Source of the DNA: JBPRGH01 sp051418055 | GTDB taxonomy: Bacteria > Bacteroidota > Bacteroidia > Cytophagales > Cyclobacteriaceae | Length of the DNA: 64,000 nucleotides | NCBI GenBank assembly: GCA_051418055.1 | Contig: JBPRGH010000007.1 | Location: 62,001-126,000 of the forward strand | Direction: 5' to 3' | Shown: positions 44,375 through 53,653 of the stretch, piece after piece | Layout of the letters: each line of letters begins with the position of its first letter | How positions within the stretch are numbered: position 1 is the first letter of the stretch | The notes under the pieces: generated by a model | Databases searched by the model: none | What the model was told of the DNA's origin: nothing | Seen by the model: only the letters and a program-made list of their open reading frames with translations | Translations under genes and position numbers: made by a program

Positions 44375-45835
44375 TTATTCCACTTCTGGCTTATAAAGAG
44401 GTTCGTCCTCAACAAAATCATATAAAGTCAGCTGCCTTAAGTTATAGTACGCCTGCCAGTAATTACCTAATGAATTGATATAGTCCCTTTTAGCCCTATC
44501 TTTTTCTGTTAACGCAAGGCTAAGGTCAGTTATTGATATTTTACCGATCAGGTAACGGTTTTTGGCTACTGCATATCTTCTTTGAGAAATATCATCTGCT
44601 TTTTGGGTGATTACTACCTGCTCCTGAAGTACCCCGAATCTTTTTACCTGTACAATTACCTCCTGATTAAAATCTATCTCATCCTGCTGTACAGAATACT
44701 GCACAAGCTGTTGATTTGCCTGAGCTGTTTTTACCCTGGATTTTTGCCTGCCCCAGTCAATAATGGGTATGGCAAAACCTAACCTTACCTGCTGCTGCTC
44801 TTCAGGACGTTGATAGATATCCGGTACCTGGTCTCCCTGATTAGTTAATCCAAAACTACCGAATAAATTGGCATTCAATCCAGTCTCTCCGGTGGCACGC
44901 GCTACATCCCTGTCAGCTTCAAGCCGCCTGCGCTTAAAGGAAATAGCCTCCTGGCGATTTTTTTTAGCTTCGGCCAAAGCCACATTTTCATCAACTTCAA
45001 TTTGCGGAAACTCGTCAGGAATAACCAATTTAAGATCAACATCGGTTGAAATGCCCAAAAATGATCTTAAAGAAAGCTGTGCCGTTTCATAATCAAGTTT
45101 TGCCTGTGAAACCGATTGTCTGGAATTCATAAGGTTTAACTCCAGCTGCAACAGATCATTTTCAGGTATTTTTCCTAATTCATAACGTCCCTGCGCAATT
45201 TTGTAAACAGTATCATTATTATTAACATTTTGCTGTGCTATTTGAAGGCTAATCTGCGCCAGTAACAGGTCAAAGAATCTTCGGCTTGCCTCCCTGGATA
45301 TAAACTCAAACTCCTCCACAAATTCCCTTTTTGATTCCTCATACCTTAAAGGCTCTATTTTTTTATCCCACTTCAGGGGATTAAAAGAGAATAAAGGCTG
45401 CTCAAAACCAATAATAGCAGGATCCCCTCCATACCGTGTAAAATCATTTTCCAGGTCCTGAAACCGGTTAATACTCGAGCTCACAAAAACAGATCCACCG
45501 GTTGCTGCTATTGTCTGCTCAAGCTTCAGGTTTAGATCCGTACTCATATTTCTAACATTTCTAAAAGCAATTGATCCATCAGGCTGACTAACTGGAATAA
45601 CGCGATTGTTAAAATTTGGTAAAATACCACTGAGAGACAATTGAGGAACATAATTTGATCTGAAGACCCTGTAACTCCAATACCGGTTCTCGCGTCTGGT
45701 TTCAGCCCTCTTTGCTGCAGTTGATTGATTTTTAGCTAAAAGGATAGCATCCTCCAGCCGCAGTAACTTTTGCCCCTGAACTATTATTGGACCAAAAAAA
45801 ATAAAGATTAAAAAAAATATAAGATTTTTATTCAT
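44375..45835 (-). CDS. TolC family outer-membrane efflux protein
   Basis: About 486 residues from the ATG at 45835, which starts the signal peptide MNKNLIFFLIFIFFGPIIVQ; an upstream ATG at 45892 lies inside the preceding gene and is rejected. The body is a TolC-like helical tunnel with two repeats: LRLEDAILLAKNQSTAAKRAE near the start, LLQLELNLMNSRQSVSQAKLDYE in the middle and NRYLIGKISITDLSLALTEKDRAKRD near the end. It forms a trimeric outer-membrane channel. It is the last gene of an adaptor-permease-TolC operon and overlaps the permease stop by eight bases. The exported substrate is unknown. Confidence 0.9.
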   Translation of the reverse strand: MNKNLIFFLIFIFFGPIIVQGQKLLRLEDAILLAKNQSTAAKRAETRRENRYWSYRVFRSNYVPQLSLSGILPNFNNRVIPVSQPDGSIAFRNVRNMSTDLNLKLEQTIAATGGSVFVSSSINRFQDLENDFTRYGGDPAIIGFEQPLFSFNPLKWDKKIEPLRYEESKREFVEEFEFISREASRRFFDLLLAQISLQIAQQNVNNNDTVYKIAQGRYELGKIPENDLLQLELNLMNSRQSVSQAKLDYETAQLSLRSFLGISTDVDLKLVIPDEFPQIEVDENVALAEAKKNRQEAISFKRRRLEADRDVARATGETGLNANLFGSFGLTNQGDQVPDIYQRPEEQQQVRLGFAIPIIDWGRQKSRVKTAQANQQLVQYSVQQDEIDFNQEVIVQVKRFGVLQEQVVITQKADDISQRRYAVAKNRYLIGKISITDLSLALTEKDRAKRDYINSLGNYWQAYYNLRQLTLYDFVEDEPLYKPEVE

Positions 45836-47204
45836 ATCGTAATGATGTAATAGGATCCTGGTTAGCTGCTTTTCTGGCCGGGGCAATCCCAAAAATGAGC
45901 CCTACCGAAGCTGCAACACCAAAGGATAATAAAATTGATGAAGCGGTGATAACGGTTGGTATTTCAGCAAACCCTGAAACGATCTTTGCCATTGTAATTC
46001 CCAGTAGCACACCCAGGATACCTCCGGTAATACTTATCATAACTGCTTCAAAAAGAAATTGAGTAATAATATCTTTTTTCTGTGCACCAATTGAAAGCCG
46101 CAACCCTATTTCTTTTGTCCTCTCGAGAACAGAGGCCAGCATTATATTCATAATACCAATTCCGCCTACAAGTAAAGAGATACCCGCAATAGCACCCAAT
46201 ACATAGTTAAAGATGTCATTTGTACGTTGCTGCTGCTTAAGAAGCATTTCAGGGATCTCAACCTCATAATCTATAACATTAAAATGCTTTCGTTCCAGCA
46301 TCCTTGAAATTATATCTGCCGTGGCATTAAGGGTTGGTGTTTCTTTGACCTGTATTACCATCCTATCAATTTGATGGTAATTAACGTTTTCTGAATCATC
46401 ATCAGATGAATTGTTCCCCGGGCCGCCGATAATTATTATCCCACGGCCTCCCCCGCCTTTGTTTGCCTGCCTTATCATTGATTCAGTGATCAGATCACGA
46501 TTTTCATAACGAATAAGAACGGTTTGCAGGGGAGCATAAACATCCATATTATAATCCCGAATACCAAGCTTGGATATTGAACTCTGACTGATATAACGCT
46601 CCTTCAGTACCCCAATAATCGTTAACCATTGACTACCGCACTTGATCTTTTTACCGATAGGATTTTCAGTTGGAAAAAATTTTGCTTTTATTCCTTTGCC
46701 AATAATACAAACCGGCAAACCATGAGTAAGCTGCCTCTCTGAGAACATATTCCCTTCCTGCAGCTCAAAATTAAAGATATCAAAATAGCTGGGCTCAACA
46801 CCAACCAGTTTGGCTGAGCGACGCATACCTCCTTTTATTAGGTACGTATCCAAAATAATCTCGGGGCTAATATTTTTTATTCCCGGTATTACTTCTTTTA
46901 TTGATTTGACATCACGGCTGGTAAGACCGGGACTATATTTTTTCTTTTCCTTAGCTTCGGTATCTCCCCCTCCATCAAGCTTATCTTCTTTTTGCTCCAC
47001 GATAGGCTTTACCACTATATTATTTACACCGACCAGCTTTATCTGATCCAGGATCTCCTGCTGTGCACCATTTCCAATCGCCAGCATGGCAATTACAGCT
47101 GCAACGCCAAAGATAATACCTAAGGCAGTAAGCACTGAACGCAGTCTGTTTGCAATTACCGCATCTAAAGCGATATAGAAGTTGGCCCAGATTCTTTCAG
47201 ACAT
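45828..47204 (-). CDS. MacB-like ABC permease without fused ATPase
   Basis: 458 residues. N-terminal membrane helix LTALGIIFGVAAVIAMLAIG, then a periplasmic MacB core domain, then three C-terminal helices containing GGIGIMNIMLASVLERTKEIGLRLSIGA, the FtsX signature. In canonical MacB an ATPase precedes these domains; here it is absent and no ABC ATPase gene lies next to it. The protein pairs with the HlyD-like adaptor upstream (five-base gap) and TolC-like channel downstream. An insert rich in GGGG (about 225-235) may be a linker. Function is export from periplasm or inner leaflet to the outside. Confidence 0.92.
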   Translation of the reverse strand: MSERIWANFYIALDAVIANRLRSVLTALGIIFGVAAVIAMLAIGNGAQQEILDQIKLVGVNNIVVKPIVEQKEDKLDGGGDTEAKEKKKYSPGLTSRDVKSIKEVIPGIKNISPEIILDTYLIKGGMRRSAKLVGVEPSYFDIFNFELQEGNMFSERQLTHGLPVCIIGKGIKAKFFPTENPIGKKIKCGSQWLTIIGVLKERYISQSSISKLGIRDYNMDVYAPLQTVLIRYENRDLITESMIRQANKGGGGRGIIIIGGPGNNSSDDDSENVNYHQIDRMVIQVKETPTLNATADIISRMLERKHFNVIDYEVEIPEMLLKQQQRTNDIFNYVLGAIAGISLLVGGIGIMNIMLASVLERTKEIGLRLSIGAQKKDIITQFLFEAVMISITGGILGVLLGITMAKIVSGFAEIPTVITASSILLSFGVAASVGLIFGIAPARKAANQDPITSLRYE

Positions 47205-47209
47205 AGCTT

Positions 47210-48619
47210 TTACTGGTCAGATTTTTTCTTGTCTCCTTTACTAAAGCGACGGGTTTCCATTTTTGTATCAGCAGGCACTTCAATCGTCTTACCATTGGGT
47301 AAAGTGATGGTCTTCATTTTACTTTCCGGTTTTACCTCTTCTTCTTCCGTAGCATTTCTTTTTCCGTCTAATTCGGGTAAAAGAGCTATCTCTGCATTTT
47401 CTAATCCTACCGGATTTGACAGGTAAACTATTTCATCAACATTTATACCCTTTTCTATTACAGCTTCATTAGCATTGGTAATACCTACCAAAACTTCTTG
47501 TTTCACTACATTCATTCCCTGCTTCTTATAAACAAAATTTATGGAGTCGAAAGCATTGTGCAGGCATTCCAGAGGAATGTAAAGTTGATTTTCGAGTTCA
47601 TTGGTAACGATTACATTGCTAGTGGTCATTGAGGGCTTTAAAAGCTCATTGCTTTCATTTACCTGTACATTTACCTGAAATACTTTAGCATCAGAATTAG
47701 GACGTTGCTCACCAACATTAGCTACAGAAGTCACTACACCTGTTAATCTCATCTCAGGGAAGGCATCCAAACCAATTTTCACCTTCTGGCCGGACTTAAT
47801 TTTGCGTACATCAACTTCATTCACATAAGTTTTGCTCATCATAACAGAAAGGTCGGGTAAAGTCGCCACTACAGGGTCCCAGGTGCTGATCTGTCCCCCT
47901 TCTTTTATTGGTTTTCCATCCCATCCTTTTCTGTAGATAAGCATCCCATCCTCAGGGGCAAATATCCTGAACGACTTCTGTACCTGAAGCATACCTTCAT
48001 AATCATTACGCTGTTTACGAAGAGAGGCACTCACCTCATGCATTTTGGCAACATTTTGCCTTAGTTTTATCTTATAATTTTCTTCAGCCTGCTGTAATGC
48101 CCTGATGGCTTTATCAACGTCAATCTCCACCTGCTTAATTGTTGCAGGAGGCTCAAACTGTGATTGCTCCAATATAATTTTCTTCTCCTCCACATTATAC
48201 TTCAGGTTGACCAGTTCGTCACGGGCCTGTCTCATCTGTAATGTAGTATCGAGCTGTATCTGTATGTATTGGGATTGGATCTTCTCCAATTCAATCTGCG
48301 CATCCTTTATTCTGTTATTCAGTTCAGAAGGATCTAATTGAGCAACATAATCACCTTTCTTGATCCTTTTTCCTTCCTCTATGATATGCTGAATAGAAAC
48401 ATTATATATTCGATAATCCCTTAAGGTTCCCGGACCTGTGATCTCCACTGAATTTTTTGCTTCCAGCTCTCCCGTAGTAATTACATCAACAACAAATTCA
48501 CCTTTTTTTACAGGCACTACTATCTCTGCTGCATCCGTATTATCTTTCCCTGTAAAGGCAAATATTATAATAAGCAGTACTACTATCAGGCTGGCCCCAA
48601 TTATTAAATTCTTTTTCAT
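47210..48619 (-). CDS. Periplasmic adaptor protein (HlyD/MacA-like membrane-fusion protein)
   Basis: 469 residues. N-terminal anchor (LIIGASLIVVLLIIIFAF), a barrel-sandwich lipoyl domain (GEFVVDVITTGELEAKNSVEI), a long coiled-coil hairpin (about 105-215, KDAQIELEKIQSQYIQIQ and following), the return lipoyl half (FAPEDGMLIYRKGWDGKPI) and a beta-barrel. It bridges the inner-membrane permease and the TolC channel. The C-terminal 50 residues are charged and low in complexity. First gene of the three-gene efflux operon; a -7 box lies upstream. Confidence 0.92.
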   Translation of the reverse strand: MKKNLIIGASLIVVLLIIIFAFTGKDNTDAAEIVVPVKKGEFVVDVITTGELEAKNSVEITGPGTLRDYRIYNVSIQHIIEEGKRIKKGDYVAQLDPSELNNRIKDAQIELEKIQSQYIQIQLDTTLQMRQARDELVNLKYNVEEKKIILEQSQFEPPATIKQVEIDVDKAIRALQQAEENYKIKLRQNVAKMHEVSASLRKQRNDYEGMLQVQKSFRIFAPEDGMLIYRKGWDGKPIKEGGQISTWDPVVATLPDLSVMMSKTYVNEVDVRKIKSGQKVKIGLDAFPEMRLTGVVTSVANVGEQRPNSDAKVFQVNVQVNESNELLKPSMTTSNVIVTNELENQLYIPLECLHNAFDSINFVYKKQGMNVVKQEVLVGITNANEAVIEKGINVDEIVYLSNPVGLENAEIALLPELDGKRNATEEEEVKPESKMKTITLPNGKTIEVPADTKMETRRFSKGDKKKSDQ

Positions 48620-48657
48620 TTTGAAAATCCTAAATCCCGGAAATTTATTTCAATAAA

Positions 48658-48665
48658 CAAAGGTA
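48658..48665 (-). promoter_or_regulatory. Bacteroidota -7 box for the efflux operon
   Basis: TACCTTTG on the minus strand, 38 bases before the adaptor ATG. No -33 TTG at the expected spacing. Confidence 0.5.
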
Positions 48666-48722
48666 AAATTATCTTTTTTTTAAAATAAATATACACCTCT
48701 CTATTACGACCGTTCATATAAT

Positions 48723-49880
48723 TTATTGTAGTTCTCCTATTTGCACCGAAATCTGCTCAAGTGCTTTATCTTCAGACAGTTTACCCATACCATACTGCTG
48801 CAACACCTCATTCTTAACCGATAACTCTATTGATTTAGGTATCCTGCAGCTTTGGCATTTTGTAAGTTCTACATGGAACAACAGCATTTCACTATTTTTT
48901 AAACTATTTATAGTTTTACCATAATTGAGGATATTTCTTTTAAGCTCTTCGAGAAATTCAGGGTACATTTCCTTTACAATCTCATCTCTTTCCGCCTGCG
49001 TAAGACCGGTAATATTCCGGGTGGTGATCATATGATTACCACCCTCCATCGAAGAGGAAACTACTTTCATTTTATAAATCACTCCAAAATCAGATAACCT
49101 GTCGTAGGGTATCCGGCCTTGAACATAATAGGTATTGGAAAGATCACTTCTATATAATCGTTCAAAAATGCTGGACAATAGTTCGAGGTCCGTATATTTT
49201 TCATCAGAAACTTTTTTATCAGTAACCTTTATATTTTCCATCATCTTATCTCGTGTGATCTTTCCCTCTTTATAGGCATTTATATCAGATACTTTTGCTT
49301 CTAATGTCAGCTCATTACGTTCACTTATGTTATTGAAAAATTCGAATTGACGTTCTCTGTTAGTAATGAGTATTTTATGCGAAGGCTTCAGTTGATTAAT
49401 CAGGTTCCCATAGTCAGCAAGAAAAATTTTCATTACCTCAATTGATTTTTCTTTTCTTCTTTCCTGAAGGCTATCCATATTAATAACCTTCACAGTTGAT
49501 GCAGCTTCAATACTTTTTACTTCTGCCTCCTTCGCCAGAGCTTTAGCTTCTGCTACAGAATGAGCTCTAATTGTATAAGTATTACCACTTCTCACTTCCG
49601 GTACCCTGCTTATACGAATAGCCTGTCCGTCTATACCTTTTACATATCTCATTACATGATTGGGAATAGTAAAAATAACACCATAATCTTCCAGATATTT
49701 ACCTTCTATTGATGATCCAAAGGGAAACCCTCCTCTTTCTGTCATTTCCTGCCTCATCAAAGTAGAGAGAATATTTTCAGCTATTTCGATATCCCTGGTC
49801 ATTCTTTCCTGATCAATATTTTGGCCAAAAGCAGCCATTGAACCCAGCATTATTATGAACAATATGTTTATTTTCTTCAT
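48723..49880 (-). CDS. Secreted protein of unknown function, third gene of sigma-factor operon
   Basis: 385 residues with a signal peptide (MKKINILFIIMLGSMAAFGQ). No family was recognised. The mature part is alpha/beta with charged helices; a sequence YLEDYGVIFTIPNHVMRYV near residue 65 is echoed later by YDRLSDFGVIYKMKVV near 270, suggesting two related domains. A CQSC pair lies near 340. It is transcribed after an ECF sigma factor and its likely anti-sigma, with a three-base gap, so it is probably an output of that regulon or part of the signalling chain. Confidence 0.7.
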   Translation of the reverse strand: MKKINILFIIMLGSMAAFGQNIDQERMTRDIEIAENILSTLMRQEMTERGGFPFGSSIEGKYLEDYGVIFTIPNHVMRYVKGIDGQAIRISRVPEVRSGNTYTIRAHSVAEAKALAKEAEVKSIEAASTVKVINMDSLQERRKEKSIEVMKIFLADYGNLINQLKPSHKILITNRERQFEFFNNISERNELTLEAKVSDINAYKEGKITRDKMMENIKVTDKKVSDEKYTDLELLSSIFERLYRSDLSNTYYVQGRIPYDRLSDFGVIYKMKVVSSSMEGGNHMITTRNITGLTQAERDEIVKEMYPEFLEELKRNILNYGKTINSLKNSEMLLFHVELTKCQSCRIPKSIELSVKNEVLQQYGMGKLSEDKALEQISVQIGELQ

Positions 49881-49883
49881 GAT

Positions 49884-50666
49884 TTATTGATTTTGATAAT
49901 GTATTTCTGAATTTGTCAAATTAGCTAAAAGCTGTTCTGTGGCATATTTCACCTCACCCTGATTCTGTTCAAGATTTATGATCCTGCTTTGAATTACCAT
50001 AAGGTCCTGCTCGCGCTGTTCATTTATGTAGCCGGCAAAGTCGGAAAGCACCAACTCCAGATATTGCTTCTGGCTGCTTTCTGCTACCATAAAATATTCG
50101 TTTATTAACCTTTTATTTTCATCCTGAAGTGAGGCAAAATAATTCTGCACTTGTTGTTCTCCTGATAAATTTTCCTTATTTAGAGTATTTATCATAGACA
50201 TTTGTTCCTGCTGATCCTGATCAAGCTCTTCTATAGTCAGCTGAAGATCATTTATTTTTTGTACCAGTGCCTTATTAGCTGAAGAAAGCTGCTGCTGCTG
50301 CTGTATCAGATCATTCAGTTGTTCATTGGTCAATGTAACTGAGCCTGTTGAATCGGATCTGCTGGAAATAGAGTTATAACCTATCCAGCCAAAGGTTAAA
50401 AGTAACAATACTGAAGCCGCAACAGACCAATACCTGAATAAATGGTAACTTTTTGGCTCCTCCCTATAATTTATTTTAGGAATTGACACCTGCTCTTCAT
50501 CAGCATATTTAGCCATAATGGACCGTACAGCACCCATCTCCTCCAACTCACGTTGTTTGTCAGGATTAGCTTTTAAAAACTCCTCTACTTCTTTTCTTTC
50601 TTCTGCTGAAACCTCACCATAAAGAAAAGCAATTAATTGTTCCTCTTTAATATTCCTAAGATTCAT
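49884..50666 (-). CDS. Probable anti-sigma factor, single-pass with long coiled coil
   Basis: 260 residues. The N-terminal 60 (LRNIKEEQLIAFLYGEVSAEERKEVEEFL) resemble zinc-finger/anti-sigma helical domains without the full HxxxCxxC zinc motif. One membrane helix (YWSVAASVLLLLTFGWIGY, about 78-97) follows, then a periplasmic coiled coil rich in Gln (LIQQQQQLSSANKALVQK onward). It probably holds the sigma factor at the membrane and senses envelope stress. It starts inside the end of the sigma gene (11-base overlap) and is followed by the secreted unknown. Confidence 0.8.
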   Translation of the reverse strand: MNLRNIKEEQLIAFLYGEVSAEERKEVEEFLKANPDKQRELEEMGAVRSIMAKYADEEQVSIPKINYREEPKSYHLFRYWSVAASVLLLLTFGWIGYNSISSRSDSTGSVTLTNEQLNDLIQQQQQLSSANKALVQKINDLQLTIEELDQDQQEQMSMINTLNKENLSGEQQVQNYFASLQDENKRLINEYFMVAESSQKQYLELVLSDFAGYINEQREQDLMVIQSRIINLEQNQGEVKYATEQLLANLTNSEIHYQNQ

Positions 50667-51243
50667 AATATAAATTTTCCTTTGTTAATTGTCTGTCCGC
50701 CAAAAACTGCTTTAAATGACTTAAAGCATAATATAACCGTGATTTCACTGTATTTTCAGATACATCCAGTATCTCAGCAATTTCAAGGAATTTTAAACCT
50801 TCATATTCTTTCATGATAATAACCTCCCGCTGCTCTACAGAAAGTTCCTGAAGTGCATGCTGGATCAGTTTGTTCAGATCATTCTGCTGTAGCTGGGCTT
50901 CAACTACAGGTGATTCAACAAAATCAATTCTTTCTTCTCTATTCTCATTTTCTGTTTCTATAAAAAGAGAGTTTATCCTGCTATTTTGCCTGTATTCTTC
51001 ATGGCATGCATTTGCAGCAATTCTATAAAGCCACGGCTTAAATTTGTCGATGTCTTCAAGCTGTGAGATCTTGCGGTACATATTAATAAAGGTTTTTTGT
51101 GTCACCTCCATTGCCAGATCATGATTACCTATGTATTTTAATGAATAATTATAGATCCTTTTGTACCAAAGGTTCACCAGTTTACCCGAGGCATTTTGAT
51201 CACCTCTTTTAGCACGTAAAATAATACTGTCGGCGTGCGTCAT
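50656..51243 (-). CDS. ECF RNA polymerase sigma factor
   Basis: About 195 residues from the ATG at 51243 (MTHADSIILRAK); an ATG at 51273 would add 10. Region 2 reads RGDQNASGKLVNLWYKRIYNYSLKYIG with KPWLYRIAANACHEEYR; region 4 has LSVEQREVIIMKEYEGLKFLEIAEILDVSENTVKSRLYYALSHL, the helix-turn-helix that reads the -35 element. An ECF-type sigma, regulated by the anti-sigma encoded next (11-base overlap). The target promoters are not identified. The operon is probably autoregulated. Confidence 0.94.
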   Translation of the reverse strand: MTHADSIILRAKRGDQNASGKLVNLWYKRIYNYSLKYIGNHDLAMEVTQKTFINMYRKISQLEDIDKFKPWLYRIAANACHEEYRQNSRINSLFIETENENREERIDFVESPVVEAQLQQNDLNKLIQHALQELSVEQREVIIMKEYEGLKFLEIAEILDVSENTVKSRLYYALSHLKQFLADRQLTKENLYYES

Positions 51244-51368
51244 AGCTATTTCAAGCAGAGTTCCTGCATACATCAGACAAGTTTATTAAAGTTAACAATC
51301 CTTAGATGAAGCTTATGGATAAATAGTTTTAACGGGGCTTATAATTTTTTATCGGATATTTGTAATGT

Positions 51369-52136
51369 ATGAAAAAACTGATCAGCTTTTTACTTCGCAA
51401 AGTCCCAAGAAAGTACCTTCAGCTAATAGGTAAACCAATATTGAAAGTTGTTGGTATATTTTACAGAGGCAATCGCTACACCTGCCCCGTGATCAATAAA
51501 AGCTACCGTAAATTTTTACCTTACGGAAGAATTAACCCGAGGCCAAATGCACTTTGCCCCGAATCATTAAGCCTTGAGCGCCATCGCCTTCTCTACCTTT
51601 TTCTCCAGCAAAAAACAAATTTCTTTACCGAAAAACTTAAGATAATGCATGTGGCTCCGGAGCTATGTTTTATGGACAGTTTTGAAAAGCAACACCGTGA
51701 GGGATATATAACTACAGATATTGAATCACCCCTTGCCAAAGTAAAAGCAGACATCCACGATCTTCCTTTTAATGACAATCATTTTGATGTTGCTATTTGT
51801 AATCACGTCCTGGAACATGTGGAAAACGATATCCAGGCGATGAAAGAAATACACAGAGTTTTAAAGCCCGGAGGATGGGCTATATTGCAGGTGCCTTTTT
51901 TTCATCCTATACCAGAAACAACAGAAGAGGATATTACAGTTACAAGCCCTAAAGAAAGGGAGCGTTTATTCGGCCAGGATGATCATGTAAGAAAGTATGG
52001 CAGGGATTATGCAGATAGACTGAGGAGTGCAGGCTTTACGGTTAAAGAAGATCAATTTATTGATGAGTTTTCACAAGAGGAACAAAACCGTTTTGCTCTG
52101 CCTAAAGGTGAAACAATCTATTTCTGCAAAAAATGA
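51369..52136 (+). CDS. Class I SAM-dependent methyltransferase
   Basis: 255 residues. The core has KIMHVAPELCFMDSFEK (glycine-poor motif I), then DIHDLPFNDNHFDVAICNHVLEHVENDIQAMKEIHRVLKPGGW, the motif IV/post-motif pattern of class I methyltransferases acting on small molecules or lipids. The N-terminal 60 residues are basic with WXXR-like segments that may contact a nucleic acid or membrane. No signal peptide. It overlaps the M28 peptidase gene start by four bases. Substrate not predictable. Confidence 0.88.
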   Translation: MKKLISFLLRKVPRKYLQLIGKPILKVVGIFYRGNRYTCPVINKSYRKFLPYGRINPRPNALCPESLSLERHRLLYLFLQQKTNFFTEKLKIMHVAPELCFMDSFEKQHREGYITTDIESPLAKVKADIHDLPFNDNHFDVAICNHVLEHVENDIQAMKEIHRVLKPGGWAILQVPFFHPIPETTEEDITVTSPKERERLFGQDDHVRKYGRDYADRLRSAGFTVKEDQFIDEFSQEEQNRFALPKGETIYFCKK

Positions 52137-53392
52137 AAAAGTTATATATAGTACTGCTATTTCTTATTACCACAAATCTGTCCTATGCCCAGGATAAAAA
52201 ATTTGCCCGTGCTATTATAGATTCATTAGCGGCACCTCAAATGCATGGCCGTGGTTATGTAAACAATGGTGATAGCCTTGCTGCCGCTTACATTGCCAAT
52301 ATTTTTGATAGCCTCGGATTAGAAAAGCTTACTGATAATTATTTTCAGGATTTTCATATTGGAGTCAATACACTTCCCGGAGTGGTAAGGATAAAGATTG
52401 GTAAAGATGAGCTTACTCCCGGTACTGACTATCTGATTGATCCTGGAAGCCCTTCTGTTAGGGGAAAGTATAAACTTGTATTTGTAGATGAAAAGGAACT
52501 TGAACAGCCTAATGAATATTTATCTTCACTAAAAAAAGCAGATAAAATATTTTTAGTATTCCCTACGGGATCTTCAAAGAAAAAAAACATAAATGATCTT
52601 ATAAATTTTCTAAAGTACAGACCGGATAGTCCTATAGCGGGTATTATACAGCTGACGGATGAGAAATTAACATGGTACGGAGCACAAACCCAAAGTGAAA
52701 GGCCGCTGATCATTATGCAGGAATCTGCTCTACCAAAAAATACTAAAAAAATAACCTTGTTTGTTGAAGCTGAGCATGTAGAGCATTATAAAACTCAAAA
52801 TGTAGTTGGTAGATTAAGTGGAAAAAGCGATTCTACTGTTGTAATAACAGCTCATTATGATCATCTGGGAAGGATGGGAAAGAATGTTTATTTTCCAGGT
52901 GCTAATGATAATGCGAGCGGAACAGCTTTTTTACTGGATATGGCAAGACATTACAGCAAAAAAGATAGCCTGCCATATACAATGGTATTCGTAGCATTTG
53001 CAGCTGAGGAAGTTGGGTTATTAGGAAGTAAATACTTCGTGGAAAACCCGTTAATTCCTCTAAATAAGATAAAATTTCTTTTAAATTTTGATCTTGCCGG
53101 AACCGGAGATGAAGGGATCCAGGTTGTAAATGGCAGTATTTTTAAAGAAGAGTATGCATTACTTCTTTCATTAAATGATGAAAATCAATATTTACCTCAG
53201 GTAAAAGTCCGTGGTGAAGCATGTAACAGCGATCACTGTCCCTTCTATGAGAAAGGAGTTCCCAGCTTCTTTATTTACACGTTAGGAGGAATAAAAGCTT
53301 ACCATGATATTGAGGATGTGGCGAAGACTTTACCGTTAACTGAATATGAAGATTATTTTAAGCTGATAACACGTTTTATTGGAGAACTTTGA
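52133..53392 (+). CDS. Exported M28 family zinc metallopeptidase
   Basis: 419 residues with a signal peptide (MKKLYIVLLFLITTNLSYAQ). The M28 metal site can be traced: H in TAHYDHLGR, D in GANDNASGT, E-E in FAAEEVGLLGS, D in LNFDLAGTG and a final H in CNSDHCPFYEKG. An inserted PA-like region (about 70-200) precedes it. It removes N-terminal residues from peptides in the periplasm, as an aminopeptidase. The gene overlaps the methyltransferase by four bases. A dispersed repeat cluster follows its stop directly. Confidence 0.92.
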   Translation: MKKLYIVLLFLITTNLSYAQDKKFARAIIDSLAAPQMHGRGYVNNGDSLAAAYIANIFDSLGLEKLTDNYFQDFHIGVNTLPGVVRIKIGKDELTPGTDYLIDPGSPSVRGKYKLVFVDEKELEQPNEYLSSLKKADKIFLVFPTGSSKKKNINDLINFLKYRPDSPIAGIIQLTDEKLTWYGAQTQSERPLIIMQESALPKNTKKITLFVEAEHVEHYKTQNVVGRLSGKSDSTVVITAHYDHLGRMGKNVYFPGANDNASGTAFLLDMARHYSKKDSLPYTMVFVAFAAEEVGLLGSKYFVENPLIPLNKIKFLLNFDLAGTGDEGIQVVNGSIFKEEYALLLSLNDENQYLPQVKVRGEACNSDHCPFYEKGVPSFFIYTLGGIKAYHDIEDVAKTLPLTEYEDYFKLITRFIGEL

Positions 53393-53653
53393 AATGGGAG
53401 CCACTAAGGCACGAGGACTCAAAGAATATTATGAATTTTTTGTATAATTTATTCTCAATTGAGATGCTCTGCGAAATCTCCGCGCCTCTCCGGCTCTGCG
53501 GTAAAACATTCTATTAAAATTAACTTTTCTTTTCACTGCAAAGACGCTAAGACGCAAAGGAAACGCTAAGAATTGATTTAAATCTAATCGCTTTAACTGC
53601 CTCTGCGATACCTCCAGCGTCTTCCTGCCTCTGCGGTTAAAACAATTATTGAA
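53393..53653. repeat. Dispersed GC-rich intergenic repeat cluster
   Basis: Between the M28 peptidase and a convergent glycosyltransferase gene. Blocks: CCACTAAGGCACGAGGACTC (53401-53420), CTCTGCGAAATCTCCGCGCC through GCGGTAAAAC (53467-53507), CACTGCAAAGACGCTAAGACG through ACGCTAAG (53534-53570) and CTGCCTCTGCGATACC through GCGGTTAAAAC (53597-53643). The second and fourth are diverged direct copies; the third is a degenerate inverted copy of the same theme. This family of intergenic palindromic sequence is common in several bacterial phyla. No ORF. Confidence 0.7.

Noticed and set aside
53393..53653. Possible CRISPR array after the M28 peptidase gene
   Set aside because: The repeats are diverged, differently spaced and partly inverted, with no regular spacers and no cas genes nearby.
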